64,000 bases of DNA from Corythucha ciliata (Eukaryota; Arthropoda; Insecta; Hemiptera; Tingidae), in contig CM075937.1 of the NCBI GenBank assembly GCA_038030265.1, forward strand, positions 29,306,198 through 29,370,197, given 5' to 3'. The notes below the pieces were generated by a model. That model searched no databases. It worked only from the letters and a program-made list of their open reading frames with translations, and was not told the origin of the DNA. This document shows positions 1 to 10,445 of the stretch, piece by piece (within the stretch, counting starts at the first letter, position 1; the number at the start of each line of letters is the position of its first letter). Made by a program: the position numbers and the translations under genes.

Positions 1-41
1 GTTGTTGTTGTTGTTGTGGTGTTGTTGTTGTGTTGTTGTTT
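1..41. repeat. GTT/TTG microsatellite
   Basis: An imperfect GTT repeat opens the window and abuts the left arm of a large inverted repeat. It may continue beyond the window edge. Confidence 0.9.
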
Positions 42-298
42 TCAATAAAATTGTGCGCGATATTGTTAGAAAAATCGCTGCATGTAAACATTCCTTAAAG
101 GGGTTCATAATACACGCACGAAAATTATTGTGCAACATTTTGATGTCTTGTCTTGTTTGACGTAGGTTGTCAATACGTTTACGTCAAAGTTAGTTAAGTC
201 AAAAGTACGCACGAGGTTACAAAAGAGAGACACCCTCCCCCCTTCTGAAACTTTAATAGGGCAATTTCACTCTAGAGATGGAACACATACTAAAAGGG
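40..298 (+). repeat. Left arm of a 7.5-kb inverted repeat
   Basis: This segment matches the reverse complement of 7050-7520 along nearly its whole length. Shared words include TTGTGCGCGA, GTACGCACGAGGTTAC and AAAAGAGAGACACCCTCCC. The arms differ by small indels and by a MITE inserted in the right arm. Such arms usually mark the terminal inverted repeats of a large DNA transposon, or two MITE copies in opposite orientation. The outer end may lie left of base 1, so a target-site duplication cannot be tested. Confidence 0.8.
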
Positions 299-464
299 TT
301 GCGTAGTATCCCGGCGACTTTCGTTCCTCAATTCTTCACCACCTTGCCCAGGCGAAGAGGTTGCGAAAGTCGCTGGGAAAATTCATCGCGATTCTTTCAG
401 TACACGATTCCGCTATAACGCACGATAATCGGTTACAAGTATCTCTAGTGTGAAAATGCCCTTA
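255..464. mobile_element. Palindromic MITE, TAGGGCAATTTCAC termini
   Basis: Ends are TAGGGCAATTTCACTCTAGA and, reverse-complemented, AAGGGCATTTTCACACTAGA. The interior is a second inverted pair (GGCGACTTTCG against CGAAAGTCGC). The left terminus overlaps the big inverted repeat, and the same word recurs in the right arm near 7065-7085. No coding capacity. Confidence 0.6.
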
Positions 465-2100
465 TAACACGTGCTTTATTAAAATTTTGCAGATGATAAC
501 TTCTAACGCTCACGTTTAAAGTTATAGAGTAAGGGGGATGAACATCATTCGCCTTTTGTAAGGTGGTGGCAAAGTCGAATTAAAAGGTTTCATTCCGATG
601 TACTCATCGTCACATAAGCAGACTACCGAACTGATGCAAAGCAAAACCTTTTAAAATACATATGAAACTCTCAAACCACCGTTTACACAGTGGAAATTCG
701 AGTGATGAGCGTACCAGTAAATTTCACCAGAAAGAACTGTGACTGGGAGCTGGCTATTCATGAGCGTCAAGGGGGGGGGGGCTGTGTGAATGCATTAGAA
801 CGACATACTATTGTTGTTTATGAAATATCGATAAGAGGATTTGTGAGTTCGACTAACCCTTTTCTCTCATGTAACGAGAGTGTGCCACCCCCTCCCACTA
901 ATCGCAACTCCACGTTCCAGTCTGTACTCACCCTCTTCAAGCCCAATAGCCAGAATGAAAAACGATGACATCGTTCTATCTCTCCCCACCCCAACTCTCA
1001 CCCATGGATTTTACGGGTTTAATTGCCCATCCGAAGGCTTTACAAGCATGAGTATTCGTATGACCGAGTATTCGAAACCAAGTTAAATACCGAGGAAAAA
1101 GCGGTCGCTCTGTTTATTCGTTTGGAACACGCACTGCGACGTTCGAGGATGGCTGAGAAATTCAAGTCTGATGAAAAATAAATGAGATTATTTTCTCCTT
1201 TGGAACGAAGGCCCCGTTTCAGAGTTGGGTTGTACGGTTTTTCATCTTTTTTTTGTCACACGTATTTGACAGTGCACGTCGTGACCCACCGATCGATACA
1301 CACGCAGAATATCACGGAAATCTTCCTGTCTATAATTATGATTTCACTTGAACCTTACGCTAAACTACATAAATTGGGAAGAGGTGGCATCATTGTGGAG
1401 TTCCGGTCAAATCGGGATATAAAAGCCCTTGTCTCTCCACAGAAGATGGTCATGAGGCACCGAAAGCTGGCTCTGGTAGGATAAATATATTCATTATACA
1501 TATGCAGTGGATAGACAAGGGCTCTTCCGCTAAGCAGCAATTTATTTTTATAAATAATAACAAATACATATACAATAACACAAACAATAGGTATACAATA
1601 ATAAACAATAAGACCCATCCAGGTTCTCAGTCGAAGAATGATACGCGTTACGAATGCATCTGCGAATGGTGATTTGCGACTTGTTTTGTACAATTTCCCT
1701 CTTCATCAAATGTGGCCTGTCACGCCACGCCGTTATGCATTCAGAGCGATCTAAATAATTGTACAGTTTACTTTTTTTGTTTGGTGCAATGTTTGCTGTA
1801 TTAAAAATTAGACTGGTCAGGTAGATGCTCATGTGTGGTCGGATATTTGTATACATATGTAGTATAATTTTACAACGTTGTCGTGACAGTCGATCGGCTT
1901 TTTGTTGTGCGATATTCAGACTTCAACGTGAGGTTGAAACCGAGGCGAATGGCCACCTCTTATTGTTAGAGTGGGGTTCGTAGGACGTTAACTGACCCGG
2001 GGAGTATCTTATGTAATTTCTGGTAAAAATAGGCATTTATGTATGTATATGATATAGAAAGAGGGCAGTGAGGCAACTTCCACAGTTAGGACCTGGCAAG
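465..2100. other. Gene-free stretch
   Basis: AT-rich sequence with a poly-G run near 770-781. Short reading frames at 690-1484 (+) and 1355-1856 (-) have no recognisable domain and unrelated compositions, so I treat them as chance frames. Confidence 0.5.
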
Positions 2101-2123
2101 TATTCATTGGTTTGACTCTGAGG

Positions 2124-2700
2124 CTAGAGGGCATGAGTAGGTAGATTCATAACTGGAGGGGGCCCAGAGGGTGATAACGTCGGATCACCGGCATATTTTG
2201 ATAACGGTAGGAGTCGAAGGGCACAAAGCAGAAGCAGAACTGTCCTGTTATAGGGTTTCAACGACGTCGCGTTTATAACTTCCAGAACTAGGACGTTCGA
2301 GAAGATAAATTCTAAAATTTGCCCTCTTTTAACGTGACTTTTCGCGGCGCTTCCCCAGATTCCGCAAGCGTAATGCCATATAGGACGTACGAGGGCTACA
2401 TAGATATGCCTTTTGAGGTGAAGAGGTAATGCCGATCGAACATTTAGGAGAGGTGACAGTTGGGCCAATCTGCCGCGGGTTTTGGTAACGTGATTTTGAG
2501 TAGGAGCAGCCCAGGTGAGTTTCTTGTCGAGTGTTACACCAAGATATCGAAATTGCTCGCTGTTAGGAATTGTTGAACCATTCAAAGTGATAATCGGATG
2601 AGGGGAAATGCATATTAGGGTGAACATAACAATAGTTGATTTGATGTTGTTGAGTTGAGTTGATGAGGGTTCATTGAAACTCGCCATTTATGGCACTAGC
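2124..2700 (-). pseudogene. Jockey-like LINE reverse transcriptase, C-terminal part
   Basis: The frame reads through the end of a non-LTR (Jockey-clade-like) reverse transcriptase. Visible landmarks are KSTIVMF, FRYLGVTLDKKLTW, then TKTRGRLAQLSPLLNVRS and ALVRPIWHYACGIWG. These are the usual blocks after the YADD/FADD catalytic box: the YLGV strand and the IY..LVRP.W.YA..IWG thumb region. The N-terminal part lies at 3846-4660 on the same strand, separated by an insertion. The frame is disturbed just upstream (2690-2650), so the copy is dead. The same family recurs at 60270-61755. Confidence 0.85.
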
Positions 2701-2716
2701 TGCCTACTTTTTGTGC

Positions 2717-3817
2717 ATTTCATTCTGAAAATGCACTATTGGTCTCGTCGTGATGGTGGCAAACATGGGTCATGTCATGTTTTTTTCACGTTTCAGAACC
2801 TCTAGAACACGAATTTAGTGGTCTCCAGGATTCACATATATATCTATATATTTCCTTTATATATATTATGTTTAATTATAATATTATGGCCATTTTCTTG
2901 TTAGCACGATAACTCTCGAAGAAATCAATTTAGCGGAACGAGCTTTGGCCCCTTAAATCAGAAGTCATAAGACCTTGGTCGGTATTGGATTTGGGCTAAA
3001 TCGGTCGAGGTTGAGGGGGGAAAATAGGGGTTGAAATGGTCAAAAAATCACTATAAATCACCAGTTAATTCTAGAAGCATCATATTCGGTACGTATACTC
3101 CATGTTGGAGTAGCCTTTGATTCCCTTTTTAATTTTTTGAAAAATTCGAAGGGGAGGGGGCGTTGCCCCCGGGGTGGAAGTAAGTGTGTGGTCTTGTTAG
3201 CACGATAACTCTCGAAGAAATCAATCTAGCGGAACGCGCTTTGGCACAAAAACCAGAAGTCATAAGACCCCGGTCGGTATTGCATTTGGACCAATGCAGT
3301 CAAGTTGGAGGGGAGGAATAGGGGTTGAAATGGTCAAAAAATCACTACAAATCATCAGTTGATTCTAGATGCATCATATTCAGTACGAATACTCCATGTT
3401 AGAGTAGCCTTTGATTCCCATTTTAATTTTTCGAAAAAGTCAAGGTGGTGGGGGTGGTCCTTCGGGTGTGGAAGTGTAAAAATAGCGTTGAACTTCACTA
3501 GTTCATCTTAGCGCTCTAAAATTCGACTCAATAATTTAATGTAACGAAAGCCCTGGGTTCCATGGAGATTTATCGAAAACTTTGATTGGGGGGGGGGGGT
3601 GAAATTTCAAAAAAATCGCTTAAATTCACACGTTTGTTATACGGCACAAAAATTTAATATAACAAAGCCCTTGGAAAACTACCGAAACTTTTCGACATTT
3701 TTGAAGAGATGGTGGTGAAAATAGAGGAAGAAGCTCGGCTTAATGAAACAAATTATGGTATCAAAATTATTACTTTTGGGACGGCTTAGGGTATCCGTAT
3801 ACGGAATGGAATGCACT
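2717..3817 (-). mobile_element. Insertion with ~297-bp tandem units splitting the Jockey RT
   Basis: This block interrupts the RT between the FADD box and the KSTIVMF strand. Its edges carry GTGCATTTCATTC (left, +) and GTGCATTCCATTC (right, -) as an inverted pair. Inside are two units beginning CTTGTTAGCACGATAACTC at about 2896 and 3193. They are the reverse complement of the six-unit array at 20990-22740. The word GGCAGCT flanks both sides in the RT and may be a target duplication. No coding capacity. Confidence 0.7.
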
Positions 3818-3845
3818 CTTTCCGACCGCCAGCTGCCGGAGCGAA

Positions 3846-4660
3846 ATTGTTTTATATAGCGCTGAAGGTCAACTCGAGCTTCTTTGCAAGTTTTAGCCTT
3901 GCTGAGGGCCGCAATATCATCCGCAAACTGTGCAACGTTTATATTGTCTTGTGCAGGAAAGTCACTAGCGTATATCTGTTATAAAAACGGACCCAGTACA
4001 CTCCCCTGTGGTACTCCTACCGTGGCTGCCCTGGACGGCGAAACCGCAAGGGCGCATTTGACCGAAAATGTGTGATTTGACAGGTTCGACCGTAACTCTG
4101 TAATATGTGTCGGGGAGTTCGTTTTTTAGTTTGTAATGAAGACCGGGATGCCACACTTTGTCAAATGCTTTTCTGAATAAAGGAAAGCTCCTAGGCAAAT
4201 CTTTTTGCTCTCGTATACCGTCCAGAATCTCGTCGACAACACGATATAGCTGTTGGGGGCACGAGTGATTCTTCCTGTATCCGAATTGTGAGTCGGGTTG
4301 GAGATGGAAGATATATGAATGAAGTTTTGGGAGTAAAAGCCGTTCAAAAATCTTCGAAACTAGGGCCGATAACAAGTGGGGTCGCTGGCATTTTTGTTAC
4401 GCTTTTTGGCCATGATTAATTGAGCGTGCTTCCGAGAGTGTGGAAAGTGTGAGGTCCGAAGCATGGCGTTGTACACTTGGGTCGGGCACACAATACCTTT
4501 CCGAGGTAGCGCCTTGATGAGGGGCTGAGTTATTAAATCGTGGCCAGGGGCCTTTTTTGTTGGTGATCTATTGATAGCATTTCTCACTTGGCCGGGGGTG
4601 AAATAGGTAGTCTTTGAATGGAGACAAGATTAGTGGCTCCAAGAGCCGGTCCGTGACATT
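3846..4660 (-). pseudogene. Jockey-like LINE reverse transcriptase, N-terminal and catalytic part
   Basis: Read on the minus strand, the order is: SPTKKAPGHDLIT (the KAPG.D block), YRP, KIFERLLLPKLHSY, QFGYRKNHSCPQQLYRVVD, FRKAFDKVWHPGLHYKL, GVPQGSVLGP and AQFADDIAALSKAKT. These are the standard non-LTR RT motifs in the right order, with FADD as the catalytic pair. Several frame shifts occur (near 4365 and 4110-4020), so no full protein can be made. It belongs with 2124-2700; the upstream endonuclease part is missing and the sequence stops near the MULE end at 4681. Confidence 0.88.
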
Positions 4661-4680
4661 TGTGGTGGTGGGAGTCCTTG

Positions 4681-4767
4681 GACTCGCACCCGCCTCTATG
4701 GAACTCGCACCGGTCCCCAATCAAAAGTGAACAGTAGAACTCGCACCCGTTGTTGAACTCGCACCGG
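4681..4767. repeat. Left word array of MULE A
   Basis: Four copies of GAACTCGCACC(C/G)G at 4681-4692, 4701-4713, 4737-4749 and 4755-4767, alternating CCCG and CCGG endings. The inverse word is at 6829-6839 and 6898-6909. Repeated subterminal words are typical transposase-binding sites; that role is inferred here. Confidence 0.8.
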
Positions 4768-5901
4768 CGACATCACGAGGAGGTTGCTCACGCTGTCCCC
4801 CATATCGGTGGGAAAATCCACCTCGTCAAATCGTTAAAAATACAGAAAATAAAAATATATACAACAGTCATCCTTAAGTAAGGAATCGTCAAGGGGGAAG
4901 ATATAAATCAGTCAAAGGAATAAAATCAAGCCGGGAAAACAGGGTCGTCGTTCGTGTCGTTGTCAAAGTGTGGCCGCAATTTTGAAGAGACTTTCTTCAC
5001 GAATTTGTAGAGCGGTAGACCTTCTTCCAGCTTTCCGATGCGTTTGACGATCCACTGTTGTCTCTTACGTAGTTGTGGCCATGGGTGGTGGGATTCATTT
5101 TGGTCTACCGACTGGATTTTTGCTCTTACGTCCATCTGAATTTGCAGCAGCACCTCGCAAGAGTTGTAAATGTTGGGGTGGGGGTGGTTGAATTCCTTAT
5201 TGTAGTGGGAGTGGAAGGCCTCGCATGCATTAGTTGTAAGGGTAAGGTCTGCCGATTTACGTGCCCACAGCGTTGGAGGGTACTGAGCTTCGTCGGACAC
5301 GTAGTTATCATGTAAGTAGTCGGCGAATTGCATCAAACCACTCGGACTTTGAGGTTTTTCCGTCAGCCATTCGCAAAAGACGTCTTCCACTTCCGTCGGC
5401 TCGCAGAAAATCAAACCAAAAGCCCATCGAAGCCACTTTCCACTTCTTTTCCCCTCTTTGTAGCATGTGACAAGACCGAGTTCTTGAATTTTCCTGAACC
5501 ATGACTGTCTTAGGTGGAAGCGGCAGCCACACAGTTGGGTATCCGGCCACACCTTCATTATGGCATTGTGCATAGATTGTTCAAAGTCCACCACACACCT
5601 CATTGGCTTTAGCGCGCGGCCTGTAAGCACTGTGCATTTTTCGACGATTGCTCCAAGACAGCTTTCGTACGAGGCCGTCGTTTTGTTAGGAAGGAGGCAG
5701 AAGACGACTGGGACGTAAAACCCATTGCAATACCCATGCACTGTAAACAACTGGCAAAAAAACTGGGGGCAATATCGGAAGGTGCCGTCCATGTAAAGCG
5801 TCTGACATCGAACTAGAAATTTGATGTTCGTAAGACAAGAAAAAATTATATAGTTATGATGAAAAAGCCAAAACACCCGTCGAAGTCTTCAATAATTTAT
5901 T

Positions 5902-5940
5902 CTCGCCTACGTTTCGCTATGATCCTAGCATCCTCAGGGC
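5902..5940 (-). ncRNA. Hammerhead ribozyme signature (left arm of foldback)
   Basis: Mirror copy of the 6025-6064 core on the other strand: CTGAGGA, GCTA/TAGC stem and GAAACGTA. Either strand of the foldback would therefore transcribe one sense ribozyme. Confidence 0.6.
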
Positions 5941-6024
5941 TCCAAAGTCCGAAATGTTAAAAAGTTCCAGGTCGTTAAAACAAAAGCCTCACGACCTGGA
6001 ACTTTTTAACATTTCGGACTTTGG

Positions 6025-6064
6025 AGCCCTGAGGATGCTAGGATCATAGCGAAACGTAGGCGAG
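6025..6064 (+). ncRNA. Hammerhead ribozyme signature, palindromic helix III (right arm)
   Basis: CTGAGGA (6029-6035) matches the CUGANGA core. Next come stem GCTA/TAGC with loop GGATCA, then GAAACGTA, where ACGT is self-complementary and GUA would be the cleavage triplet. Helix I is short (GCC with GGC, 3 bp). Minimal dimer-type hammerheads are known in Penelope elements. Confidence 0.6.
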
Positions 6065-6360
6065 AATAAATTATTGAAGACTTCGACGGGTGTTTTGGCT
6101 TTTTCATCATAACTATATCAACTGTACCCCGTCTTTCTACAACCTTTACAATGAGAAAAAATTATAATACCGGCCTCAGCATCTTCATGGAGCACGAATT
6201 CTTCTCTCTTGCTGGTTAGCGTTTCCATTTCGTGCAGTTTGGTGAACACTAACGCCCCTACTCTCTTTCGCCTTTCATAGTAGCCTACCTGACGGAAATT
6301 CTCTACATCCCTCATTGTCGCGTCTGATTCCGGGTGTTCTTGAAGTGCTTTCCTAACGAT

Positions 6361-6443
6361 CTGTAAATAATGGGAGGTTCAGCGAAAAATATGATTACCT
6401 ACCCGAATAATACACCAAAAAGTTATTACTTGACTATAGGTAC
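6361..6443 (-). other. Phase-0 GT-AG intron in MULE A transposase
   Basis: The donor AAAG/GTACCT (6443) and acceptor TTTACAG/ATC (6361) keep the frame open from the FLYWCH exon into the next exon. At 83 nt it is a short arthropod-type intron. Confidence 0.75.
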
Positions 6444-7049
6444 CTTTCTTAGAGGAGTTGAAACGTCGTCTGCCGCTTTTCTTTTCACCGAAGCTCGGGC
6501 TGATATTTTCGCTGCAGCTCTTTCCATGTTATCTACCGGTTCATGGGAATGCTCACCACCAACAAATGTAATTTTGCCCCGCTCAGTTTTTAGGTAGGCT
6601 TTGCACTTTTCCTTCTCCCTACGTGAACACACGTACCTCTCGCCAACTGCGAGCGGCTTTTGATACACAAACTTGAAGCAGTCGTGAAAAATTATATCTT
6701 TTCCGCATTGGGAACCACCTGCGATCACTATCGAACTCATGATGCAACTGACCGACGATAGCAGATTACAGAACGCATTTGTTCTTCCATATCAGTGATC
6801 AATGACCTCAAAGTTTGCGACCTCAAAGGTGCGAGTTCAACAACAACAAAATTGAGTGAAATCACTTTCTCTTCGGCCCTGCTCAGTTTTGACTCAGCGG
6901 GTGCGAGTTAATGGACGCCGTGGCTGTCGCTATCAGGGTGCGGCGAAAATAGGTCACTACGAAGTTGAGAAAAAAGGGTACACTTCTCTGCAGACGATGA
7001 GTACCAGGTCTGACCCACGCGAAGAGGGGAATAACACTCGTCTCCAATT

Positions 7050-7520
7050 CTTTTAGCATGTGTTCTATCCCTAGAGTGAAACTGCCTGAGTTGAATGCTC
7101 TGAATTTCAGGAGTGGGAGGGTGTCTCTCTTTTGTAACCTCGTGCGTACATTTAAAGTTTGACGTAACGTATTGACAATACGTCAAACAGTACAAGACGT
7201 CAAAATGTTGCACAATAATTATCGTGCGTGTATTATGAACTTCTTTAAACATTGGTTGCGTTGCAAAACTCGGGGCTCGTGTTTAAACGCAGAAATGTAG
7301 AATTAAGTGCTTACTGGAGTTTTGCATCTGGAGTATCGCGATGGGACGTGTTTTGTTTGATTTTAAACACTTTCTCAGCGCTGATCTAGGTTGACAGTTT
7401 TGCAACGGCAAAAGACTAAGTGCTCATTAAGCGCTGAATAAGTCTGAAGTTTTGCAACGCGGCCGTTGTTTACGTGCAGCGATTTTTGTAACAATGTCGC
7501 GCACAATTTGATTGAAAACA
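7050..7520 (-). repeat. Right arm of the 7.5-kb inverted repeat
   Basis: Reverse complement of 40-298, with the same ordered words (TTTTAGCATGTGTTCTATCC, GGGAGGGTGTCTCTCTTTTG, GTAACCTCGTGCGTAC, TCGCGCACAATTTG). It is lengthened by a MITE at 7255-7463. Confidence 0.8.
7255..7463. mobile_element. MITE in the right arm, GCGTTGCAAAACT termini
   Basis: Ends are GTTGCGTTGCAAAACT (7255) and AGTTTTGCAACGCGG (7448). It is absent from the equivalent place in the left arm, between GTAAACA and the TTAAAG stretch, so the empty site is visible. About 209 bp, non-coding. Confidence 0.7.
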
Positions 7521-9356
7521 CCTGTTCCGTGATTTATTTACGTTAAGATCGCACATGTTTTTGAAGAGATTGTTGGCGATATTGTTGCAAACACGTGCCG
7601 CCCCAACCACCCGCGCCCCGCAGTACCCATCGGGTCCCGAGGACAGTGGCCCCAGCCGTGTCACGCTGCCGCCACCGGAGAGGGAGACGGCTCCGCCTCT
7701 ACCTCAACCGGGGGGAACGACGGAACCAACGGGAAGGCTGCAGGGGAGGGAAATTACATAAAGAGAGAAAAAGGAAAATTATAAAAGAGAGAAATTAATG
7801 TAGAAATGGGTCATTTTTTAGTCAGGTTTTTGGTCGGTCTTTTGGTGAGTTGTTTTGAGACAGTTTTGTAGTCAGTTTTTTAGACAGTTTGGAGAGAGTC
7901 TGAGAGTTTTGGATAGACATTCGGTTGGGAGTTGTAAATTATTTTGTAGATCCGTGCGAGTGTGGATCCAGGAATAAAGAACGTGTAATCGATCGAATCG
8001 TGTTGGGAGACTTTTTCCCGAACCCTTTGCCCACTCCAGACCCTATCCCGGGGAAAAGGTTACGGGGATGCTGATCGGGGGGGCATCCAGATAAAAGCCC
8101 GTAACAATATTGCCTGGAAAATTTTACTGTATGTGAACAGGACTTTACACACACACACAAAAAAAATATCGATTCGAAGATTCCGCAACGATGTGGGGTG
8201 GCAAACATCCTTTTAAGGGAGGATAGACGTTGGCCAACGTCATCGCTCTTACATATAAACGCATCCTAATAAGATCTAGGAGAGTGTCATTGTGATGGAG
8301 GAAGGAATAGGTGTATAATAACAGGGGACGATACCCAAATCCGTGGTGGCCCTGCAGAAGGAGGGGGGGGGCACGAGATATCCAGGGCAAGGGAAACAAC
8401 TTATAAGCTGGGGTGATCCTGGGAGTTGGGGCCTAGAGAATGGCAGGAAACTGAGAAGGCAGACGAGCTGGCCTGGCGGGTAGACACGAACCAGTCGGTT
8501 CACAAAGTCGGGGACAGCGGGACGCACATCCGTCCAGGGGGCCCGAAGCTCGTGTACACTCTACTGCAAGCCGTCGGGTCTGAGGAAAGGTGAGTCAGAT
8601 AGCGAATAAATAGGCATGTACATCACGGTGTAAAAGAACCTCTTTGTTCCGGTTTGAGCCCCTGTCGACTCCCTGAACCAGGCGTACTGCGGTACACGTG
8701 AATAACCAAAATTATTATTAGTCATGTATTAATTACTCGTTATTTGAATATATCCCGTGATATACCAGCGCTGTATAGGGTTTCTACTGTCCTATTTGTA
8801 GGTGTCGCAATCAATTTCCATGTTGGAAATCACTAAAAGCCTAACTGGAATGATTATGAGTAAATTATGCATCCCTGCAATGCATTGTATACTTCTAGAC
8901 AAGAGAAGAGAAATCATAATCCTCTTCTTCTTCATGGTCTTCATCTTCTATAGAAAATCTTCTCTCCATCATCTTGATCTTCGTCTTGATCATCGTCATC
9001 ATCATCATCACCATAATCACTGTGTATAGTGAATCTTCCTACACTCAACGTGTTTAATCCGCGATTAGATTTCATGGCACTGTGAATCACACATGCGTAA
9101 GTATTCAATCTGCACTTCTCCCACAACCCTATACCCACTGTATTGTTCTAAATCACACTCTTACTCTGCCCACTGAAATCTACTGAGGCAATGAGACTAT
9201 ATCTCGATTATAGGCATAAACATAATTGCTTCGATAATTTCCGGTCGAATCTGTTTATCGTGAGCTGTTGAGGGCAGAAGAGTCTCTCTTCCGTCGGAAT
9301 GGGTCATCGGTGTCTAGATAATAGAGGAAAGTTGTGTAATGGAATCATACATCAAG
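7521..9356. other. Gene-free stretch with LTR-like and dispersed repeats
   Basis: 7800-8000 repeats GTCAGTTTTTTAGACAG-like words and ends near ATCCAGGAATAAAGAACG, resembling the R/U5 part of an LTR, but no pair or PBS is seen. 8186-8246 (-) matches 60058-60118 (+), sharing AAGGATGTTTGCCACCCC. 8975-9020 is an ATC/CAT microsatellite that creates runs of His or Asp codons. No gene recognised. Confidence 0.4.
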
Positions 9357-9530
9357 GGTTCCACACACATAAAATAATTATTGCGCAATAAATTTGCCCA
9401 ATATTTTGTTTCCAGATGTTTAGGGGAAAAAATGGGTTGTTCATTATTATTGTGCAAACCCACAAACATTTAATTTTATTGGCTAACTCCTAGTTTGCGC
9501 AATATTTCTTATTGTACGTATATGGGCCGC
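9357..9530. mobile_element. MITE, GTACAATATT/AATATTGTAC type, degraded copy
   Basis: Shares TTTTGTTTCCAGATGTTTA, CACAAACATTTAATTTTATT and CTAGTTTGCGCAATATTT with 28007-28189 in the same order. The right end TTGTACGTATATGGGCC is clear; the left end has drifted. Confidence 0.75.
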
Positions 9531-10085
9531 TTTAATTTGCCTGTTTATGCAAATTTAATTATCTGTTGCATATTTTAATTTTGCTTTCAAAATAATATCG
9601 GGAAGGAAGAATATCAATACGCTGAACAGAGAAGTTCATCATGGAGTAAACTCCATAGCCTTTTTAGTTGGTACAAAACTTTGCCTCGGGGAAAGTTCAT
9701 TACCCCACCCACCTTCTCTGAATTAAATCATTATGCAAATGAGGAAGACGGAGGGAAAAGAATCGTCCCATTCCAACAACAATAAATGTGAGAACTATTA
9801 TATAGGCTCATCCGACGTCAATCATCAGGCAAACGCTATTTTACACAATAAAATAAAATTATTTCACTAGTTTTTATAACGCCTATCCCGTCACTTTGGC
9901 CAAGTGGAGGCTTCCCTTAGGAATATAAATTAAATTTTCATTTTTCCAACTTGTTGAAGGGAGCTTCCTCAGAGACTTTCCAGTGTTGGAACATGACGGG
10001 AAAAGTCAGCTGCAAGGGAGCCTAGACGTCAAACTGTCTGGTACGTGCGGTTACTTTACTCTAAAAGCATTTCTTTTCGGAATGG

Positions 10086-10106
10086 AAAAAAAAAAAAAAA
10101 AAAAAA
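10086..10106. repeat. Poly-A tract
   Basis: A run of about 21 A. It could be the tail of a retroposed copy, but nothing recognisable lies upstream. Confidence 0.6.
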
Positions 10107-10445
10107 GAGAAATACATAGAATGTAAGTATCGCTGGACTTCCTTTAATAAACGAAAATTATCACCCCTAATAGTCGATTTATTTCTTAATTATCGACTAA
10201 TGAGGGCTATGACGAAAATGAAAACGAATAACTTTTCATGTTGGAGGGGAGGGGAAGGACGCCCCGTCATCTAGGCGATCACATTATCCTACAATTTGTT
10301 GGACCTACTATGGGAAGGTTGAGACACACGCTTAAACACGGCATCATTGAGACCGCGACAAAACTATTTACAGCCAATAATATTGGGAAGGTACTCAAGA
10401 TATTCCCTCCCCAGTACTTATAGCCTTGTGTCGGAATTGTTCCGC

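Larger units (their letters stand above)
5838..6166. mobile_element. Penelope-like foldback inserted in the MULE exon
   Basis: An almost perfect palindrome (5849-5975 against 5991-6117, 15-nt spacer) is flanked by the 13-bp direct repeat AGAAAAAATTATA at 5838-5850 and 6154-6166. About 36 bp (6118-6153) separate the right arm from its flank copy. Each arm holds a hammerhead-like core. A target duplication plus a one-sided tail of about 34 bp matches what is known of Penelope insertions. The repeat falls in the MULE codons for IIFS, present on both sides, which proves the order of insertion. Confidence 0.8.
4926..6740 (-). pseudogene. MULE transposase with N-terminal FLYWCH zinc finger, interrupted
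   Basis: Exon 1 (6740-6444) starts MSSIVIAGG and carries a FLYWCH finger: FKFVYQK, then YVCSRREKEKCKAYL and GGEHSHEP, giving the C...C...HxH ligands. A phase-0 intron (6443-6361, GTACCT to TTTACAG) joins TPLRK to IVRKALQEHPESD. Exon 2 runs through EEFVLHEDAEAGIIIFS, is broken by a foldback insertion, and resumes at NIKFLVRCQTLYMDGTF. The catalytic triad is visible: D in YMDGTF, D in RCVVDFEQ and E in TTNACEAFH. The CGCRFHLRQSW block typical of MULEs lies between the second and third residues. The C terminus at 4926 is intact. Apart from the insertion I see no stop codon, so inactivation looks recent. Confidence 0.9.
4681..6909 (-). mobile_element. MULE-type DNA transposon A
   Basis: A FLYWCH/MULE transposase gene is bounded by short arrays of the word GAACTCGCACC(C/G)G: four copies on the left (4681, 4701, 4737, 4755) and two in inverse orientation on the right (6829, 6898). 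The outermost copies, GACTCGCACCCGC and GCGGGTGCGAGTT, look like the ends. I could not find a matching 8-9-bp target duplication. The element abuts the Jockey fragment on the left and lies inside the larger inverted repeat. Confidence 0.75.

Noticed and set aside
5073..5550. Several frames opposite and within the MULE transposase
   Set aside because: Out-of-frame shadows of the transposase coding sequence.
7800..8010. Gypsy LTR
   Set aside because: LTR-like AATAAA context but no second copy, PBS or target duplication.
8802..9138. His-rich and Asp-rich frames on opposite strands
   Set aside because: Produced by the ATC/CAT microsatellite at 8975-9020.
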